A stretch of 64,000 nt of DNA, taken from positions 482,814 to 546,813 of the forward strand of contig NZ_JAJUXI010000004.1 of assembly GCF_021390515.1 (NCBI RefSeq), written 5' to 3'. The notes beneath the pieces are model-generated. The model saw only the letters and a list, made by a program, of their open reading frames with translations, was not told the origin of the DNA and did no database searches. Source of the DNA: Dyadobacter sp. CY326. GTDB lineage: Bacteria; Bacteroidota; Bacteroidia; Cytophagales; Spirosomataceae. Shown here one piece after another: positions 61,347-64,000 of the stretch. Within the stretch, counting starts at the first letter, position 1, and each line of letters begins with the position of its first letter. The translations under genes and the position numbers were made by a program.

Positions 61347-62573
61347 ATGGCACAACCTCAGATTACCGGTTTTGAAGAGCTTGCGAAGCAGTCGGCATTG
61401 TATCCGCAGGAGTCGCTGATGGCGGTCCGGAAAGATCAGAATTCATTGCACATTGGCTTGCCACGCGAAGTTTCATTGCAGGAAAACCGGATTGCCCTCA
61501 CACCCGACGCAGTGAAAATTCTGGTCCGCAACGGACACGAAGTCTGGGTTGAAAAAGATGCGGGAAAAGGTGGGAATCTCTCCGATCACGAATACAGCGA
61601 GGCCGGCGCGCGGATCGTGCAAAGTGCGAAGGAAGTGTATCAGGCCAATGTGATTTTGAAAGTGGAGCCATTGGTTGAAGAGGAATTCCGTTACATTAAA
61701 TCGGGCACGACGCTGATTTCGGCGATGAACCTGCCGACGCTTGAAAAAAAATATTTTGAAAAACTGAATGAGCTGAAAATCACTGGCATAGGCTATGAGC
61801 TCATTGAAGATAAAGTAGGCGGAAAACCCATTATCCGCGCAATGGGCGAAATTGCCGGAAGCACAGTGCTGTTGATCGCCGCCGAATATTTATCCACTCC
61901 CAATGGTGGGCGAGGCATTATTCTGGGCGGCATAACAGGCGTTCCGCCGACAAAAATCGTAATTTTGGGAGCAGGAACCGTTGCAGAATATGCAACGCGC
62001 GCAGCCATCAGCGTAGGCGCGGACATCAAGGTTTTTGACAAACACATTTATAGATTACAACGATTAAAATACGCAATAGGCCAAAACCTTTACACTTCCA
62101 TCATCGATTCTGACACACTGGCCGAAGCCATTGCCCGGGCCGACGTTGTTATTGGCACCATGCGTGCTGAAAATGGAATAAGTCCGTTGGTTGTGACCAA
62201 GGAAATGGTTTCCCAGATGAAGCCCGGCTCGGTCATCATTGACGTTAGCATTGACCAGGGCGGCTCTTTTGAAACTTCGCGCATGACCACGCACAAGCAT
62301 CCGACTTTCAAATACAATGATGTGATCCACTATTGCGTGCCCAACATTCCTTCGCGTGTTGCGCACACGGCCAGCACGGCATTAAGCAATGTTTTTCTGC
62401 CTTTTTTATTGCAAACGGGCACAATTGGCGGCATCGAAGAAATGATTTATGCCAATCGTTGGTTTATGAAAGGAGTGTATTGCCATAAAGGAACGCTCAC
62501 AAATTCGCATATCGCCAGAAGTTTCAACATGCGTTACAAGGATTTGACATTGCTGCTGGCGGCAAGAATGTGA
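61347..62573 (+). CDS. ald: Alanine dehydrogenase
   Basis: 408 residues, NAD-dependent interconversion of L-alanine with pyruvate and ammonia. The N-terminal substrate domain has IGLPREVSLQENRIALTPDA and EVWVEKDAGKGGNLSDHEYS (Lys and Arg contacts), and the nucleotide fold has KIVILGAGTVAEYATRAAIS near residues 208-227. VIGTMRAENGISPLVV and SVIIDVSIDQGGSFETSRMT complete the family pattern, followed by HYCVPNIPSRVAHTASTALS. The N-terminus is about 30 residues longer than in E. coli-type enzymes, with a leader QITGFEELAKQSALYPQESL typical of Bacteroidota. It is probably co-transcribed with tsaE. Confidence 0.93.
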   Translation: MAQPQITGFEELAKQSALYPQESLMAVRKDQNSLHIGLPREVSLQENRIALTPDAVKILVRNGHEVWVEKDAGKGGNLSDHEYSEAGARIVQSAKEVYQANVILKVEPLVEEEFRYIKSGTTLISAMNLPTLEKKYFEKLNELKITGIGYELIEDKVGGKPIIRAMGEIAGSTVLLIAAEYLSTPNGGRGIILGGITGVPPTKIVILGAGTVAEYATRAAISVGADIKVFDKHIYRLQRLKYAIGQNLYTSIIDSDTLAEAIARADVVIGTMRAENGISPLVVTKEMVSQMKPGSVIIDVSIDQGGSFETSRMTTHKHPTFKYNDVIHYCVPNIPSRVAHTASTALSNVFLPFLLQTGTIGGIEEMIYANRWFMKGVYCHKGTLTNSHIARSFNMRYKDLTLLLAARM

Positions 62574-62605
62574 GGCTGCAATTGCGTTTTTAATTTAAAA
62601 ATATC

Positions 62606-63010
62606 ATGATCAATAATAGCAATGAAAATGCCCTTATGGATGATGCAAACTCGCCGGAGTTGAATCAGAAATTGATGGGTTATATATCGCAGGATTTTAT
62701 AAAAGTGGCGGATCAGCTCAAAGAAGCATCTTACCAGATCCGTAAACGCGGTTTTTCGGAATACCCGATTTTTGTCGTAACCAATAACGAACTGCAATTG
62801 GGGGCAATGCTCATTGATTCCCAAGAGCTTGCCAATAATTATTCGTATCGTGCCACTTATATGCAAGAGTTTGTGGACCGCAAGCTGATCGGCGAAGAAT
62901 CGGTTTTAATGTTCACCGAGAACTATAAAAATGCAGACGAATTCTGTTGCCTTTTTGCATTGATCGGCGACTTTTCCGGATTCGTTTTTGTGCCTTATCC
63001 GGAAGATTAG
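62606..63010 (+). CDS. Conserved hypothetical cytoplasmic protein
   Basis: 134 residues without signal peptide or membrane helix. The first ten residues are polar, then NQKLMGYISQDFIKVADQLK and EASYQIRKRGFSEYPIFVVT, and the end LIGDFSGFVFVPYPED. I recognise no named family; proteins of this size with a VPYPED-type end occur in Cytophagales, but this is from memory of general pattern only. It lies 32 bp after alanine dehydrogenase and may share its transcript. Confidence 0.7.
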   Translation: MINNSNENALMDDANSPELNQKLMGYISQDFIKVADQLKEASYQIRKRGFSEYPIFVVTNNELQLGAMLIDSQELANNYSYRATYMQEFVDRKLIGEESVLMFTENYKNADEFCCLFALIGDFSGFVFVPYPED

Positions 63011-63159
63011 GCAAGTTTAAAAGTTGCGTATTTGTAAGATAATAAGCCAAACCGATAAATAATCATTTGTGGCGGTTGCGAACTAGTTAGAAAGGTTGTG
63101 GGGATTACTTTTTATTTTTATTGAATAAATAATTGATTTTCAGCTAAACGACCTCTTTC

Positions 63160-63594
63160 ATGCAGTCAAACTTACCTTTGGAAAAAGAGCTTGAACCTAT
63201 CTTTTTACAAAAATTCCCCCCGTTTTCCGACACAGTTAAAGAATTCCTGGTTCAATACGGTCCTTACATTATTCTTGTTTTATCCATCATCGGGATCTTT
63301 GGTTTGCTCACCGCGCTCGGCATTGGCGGTGCTGCTCTTGGCCTTGGCGCTGTTTCTGTCGGCATCGGGTTTAATTTCTATCTCAGCATTGCGCTCGGCA
63401 TTGTCACATTGATCATGTATTTGATGGCATTTTCGCCATTAAAAGCGCGTAAACGTTCCGGCTGGAACTTGCTTTATTATGCATTGCTTGTCGGATTGGT
63501 TAGTAACCTAATACAACTCAGCATTTTAGGCGCAATCATCAGCGGAGTGATCGGTTTTTGGGTTTTATTCCAAATTCGCGAAAAATATATCTGA
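63160..63594 (+). CDS. Four-helix membrane protein
   Basis: 144 residues with about four hydrophobic segments (YIILVLSIIGIFGLLTALGI, GVGAVS-type glycine-rich helix, FYLSIALGIVTLIMYLMAF, LLYYALLVGLVSNLIQLSIL, GVIGFWVLFQI). Glycine-rich helices suggest tight packing. No family is recognised and no transporter motif is visible. The short C-terminal tail is basic (REKYI). It is the last complete gene before the insertion sequence. Confidence 0.72.
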   Translation: MQSNLPLEKELEPIFLQKFPPFSDTVKEFLVQYGPYIILVLSIIGIFGLLTALGIGGAALGLGAVSVGIGFNFYLSIALGIVTLIMYLMAFSPLKARKRSGWNLLYYALLVGLVSNLIQLSILGAIISGVIGFWVLFQIREKYI

Positions 63595-63636
63595 GTATTT
63601 CAGCACATTCGAGTCGAAAGCGAGCGGTGATTGCAC

Positions 63637-63669
63637 TGCCCCCAAAAAGTTAGACACTTCTTGGGGGCA
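63637..63669 (+). other. Stem-loop in the IS end
   Basis: TGCCCCCAA (63637-63645) pairs with TTGGGGGCA (63661-63669). It precedes the transposase start by 5 bp and overlaps the terminal repeat. Such hairpins often block transcription entering the IS from outside, which keeps transposase low. Confidence 0.6.
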
Positions 63670-63674
63670 TTTTT

Positions 63675-64000
63675 ATGGGCAAAAACAGAAAACACGGTGC
63701 AGCTTTCCGGCTTATGCTTGTCAAAGCATTTTTAAAAGGGAACTCAGTGAACGGTTTAGCAACGAAATTTGCAATAACCGATTCATTATTAAGGAAGTGG
63801 ATCGATCATTATCAGAAGTCGGGCATTCAGGGTTTGTTGCCACAGTATGGCCGCAGCTATTCGGAAGACTTTAAGCGAAACGTAGTTCGGACTTATTACA
63901 ATGACGGGTTATCTTTGAGAGACTGCTGTTTGCAATACCAGATCCGTAGTCTGGCAACGTTATCCCGCTGGGTGCGGCAGTATGAACAGTTTGGCGGAGA
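63675..64000 (+). CDS. IS150-type transposase orfA, 3' end cut by window
   Basis: The frame is open from the ATG at 63675 to the window edge (about 108 residues visible). Two helix-turn-helix units are visible: MGKNRKHGAAFRLMLVKAFL with GNSVNGLATKFAITDSLLRK, then GRSYSEDFKRNVVRTYYNDG with LATLSRWVRQYEQFGG. This is the DNA-binding OrfA of IS3-family elements; OrfB with the DDE domain should follow outside the window, with a programmed frameshift between them. Confidence 0.85.
   Translation, partial: MGKNRKHGAAFRLMLVKAFLKGNSVNGLATKFAITDSLLRKWIDHYQKSGIQGLLPQYGRSYSEDFKRNVVRTYYNDGLSLRDCCLQYQIRSLATLSRWVRQYEQFGG

Larger units (their letters stand above)
63632..64000 (+). mobile_element. Left end of an IS3-family (IS150-group) insertion sequence
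   Basis: The end TGCACTGCCCCCAAAAAGTT (63632-63651) followed by AGACAC matches the left terminal repeats typical of IS150-group IS3 elements (TG...CCCCAAAAAGTTAGACA). It is directly followed by an orfA-type transposase gene. The right end and any target duplication are outside the window. Confidence 0.85.

Overview
The window comes from a Bacteroidota genome, most likely a Cytophagales member close to Dyadobacter or Spirosoma (an inference from gene content). The supporting signs are two complete SusC/SusD outer-membrane pairs, several promoter-like TAnnTTTG boxes, homodimeric glycyl-tRNA synthetase, a NusB with a long N-terminal extension in a NusB-YtxH-DUF1573-YajC-YbbR-CoaE run, GSCFA and DUF6934 proteins, and many lipoproteins. 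Most of the window is ordinary chromosome; an IS3-family insertion sequence begins at the right edge. No rRNA, tRNA or CRISPR array was found.

Layout: 0-0.8 kb, two tandem paralogous small proteins, the first cut by the window edge. 0.9-9.4 kb, housekeeping genes (glycyl-tRNA synthetase, nicotinate phosphoribosyltransferase, an M16 peptidase) plus a GT87-like membrane protein. 9.4-15.8 kb, a stress island: a DnaE2-like polymerase, a HigBA toxin-antitoxin, a DinB polymerase, an S24 LexA-like repressor and a VapBC-type pair. Three similar 13-bp palindromes lie between the divergent dinB and repressor genes. 15.8-24.8 kb, an ABC exporter, the nusB-coaE run, dnaX, a GH16 glucanase lipoprotein, and a DUF6934 gene overlapping a previously unlisted 52-residue gene.

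24.9-34 kb: GSCFA protein, Mrp and NifU Fe-S proteins, an unusually long D-Ala-D-Ala-ligase-like ATP-grasp enzyme, a GH63-like glucosidase and a phosphohexomutase. 34-52 kb: a polymer-uptake region with a carboxypeptidase-regulatory-domain protein, a cytochrome c/FG-GAP lipoprotein, SusC1-SusD1, a very large FG-GAP/UnbV lipoprotein, and SusC2-SusD2. The two susC genes share a leader with exactly the same spacing. 52-54 kb: an ECF sigma factor followed by small membrane proteins, a 56-residue His-rich exported peptide and an Hsp20 chaperone, all on the minus strand.

54.5-60.7 kb: a secreted small protein and a sugar-oxidation group (two Gfo/Idh/MocA oxidoreductases, a PQQ dehydrogenase with a cytochrome c domain, and a TIM-barrel isomerase; two of these carry Tat-like signals), with a short G-rich tandem repeat array in between. 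60.9-63.6 kb: tsaE, alanine dehydrogenase and two uncharacterised genes. From 63.63 kb the left end of an IS150-group element begins and runs off the window.

The most interesting signals are (1) the repressor/dinB/dnaE mutagenesis cassette with its palindromes and the higBA module lodged inside it, (2) the DUF6934 plus mini-gene pair, (3) the sigma-factor/His-rich peptide/Hsp20 group, and (4) the shared susC leader.
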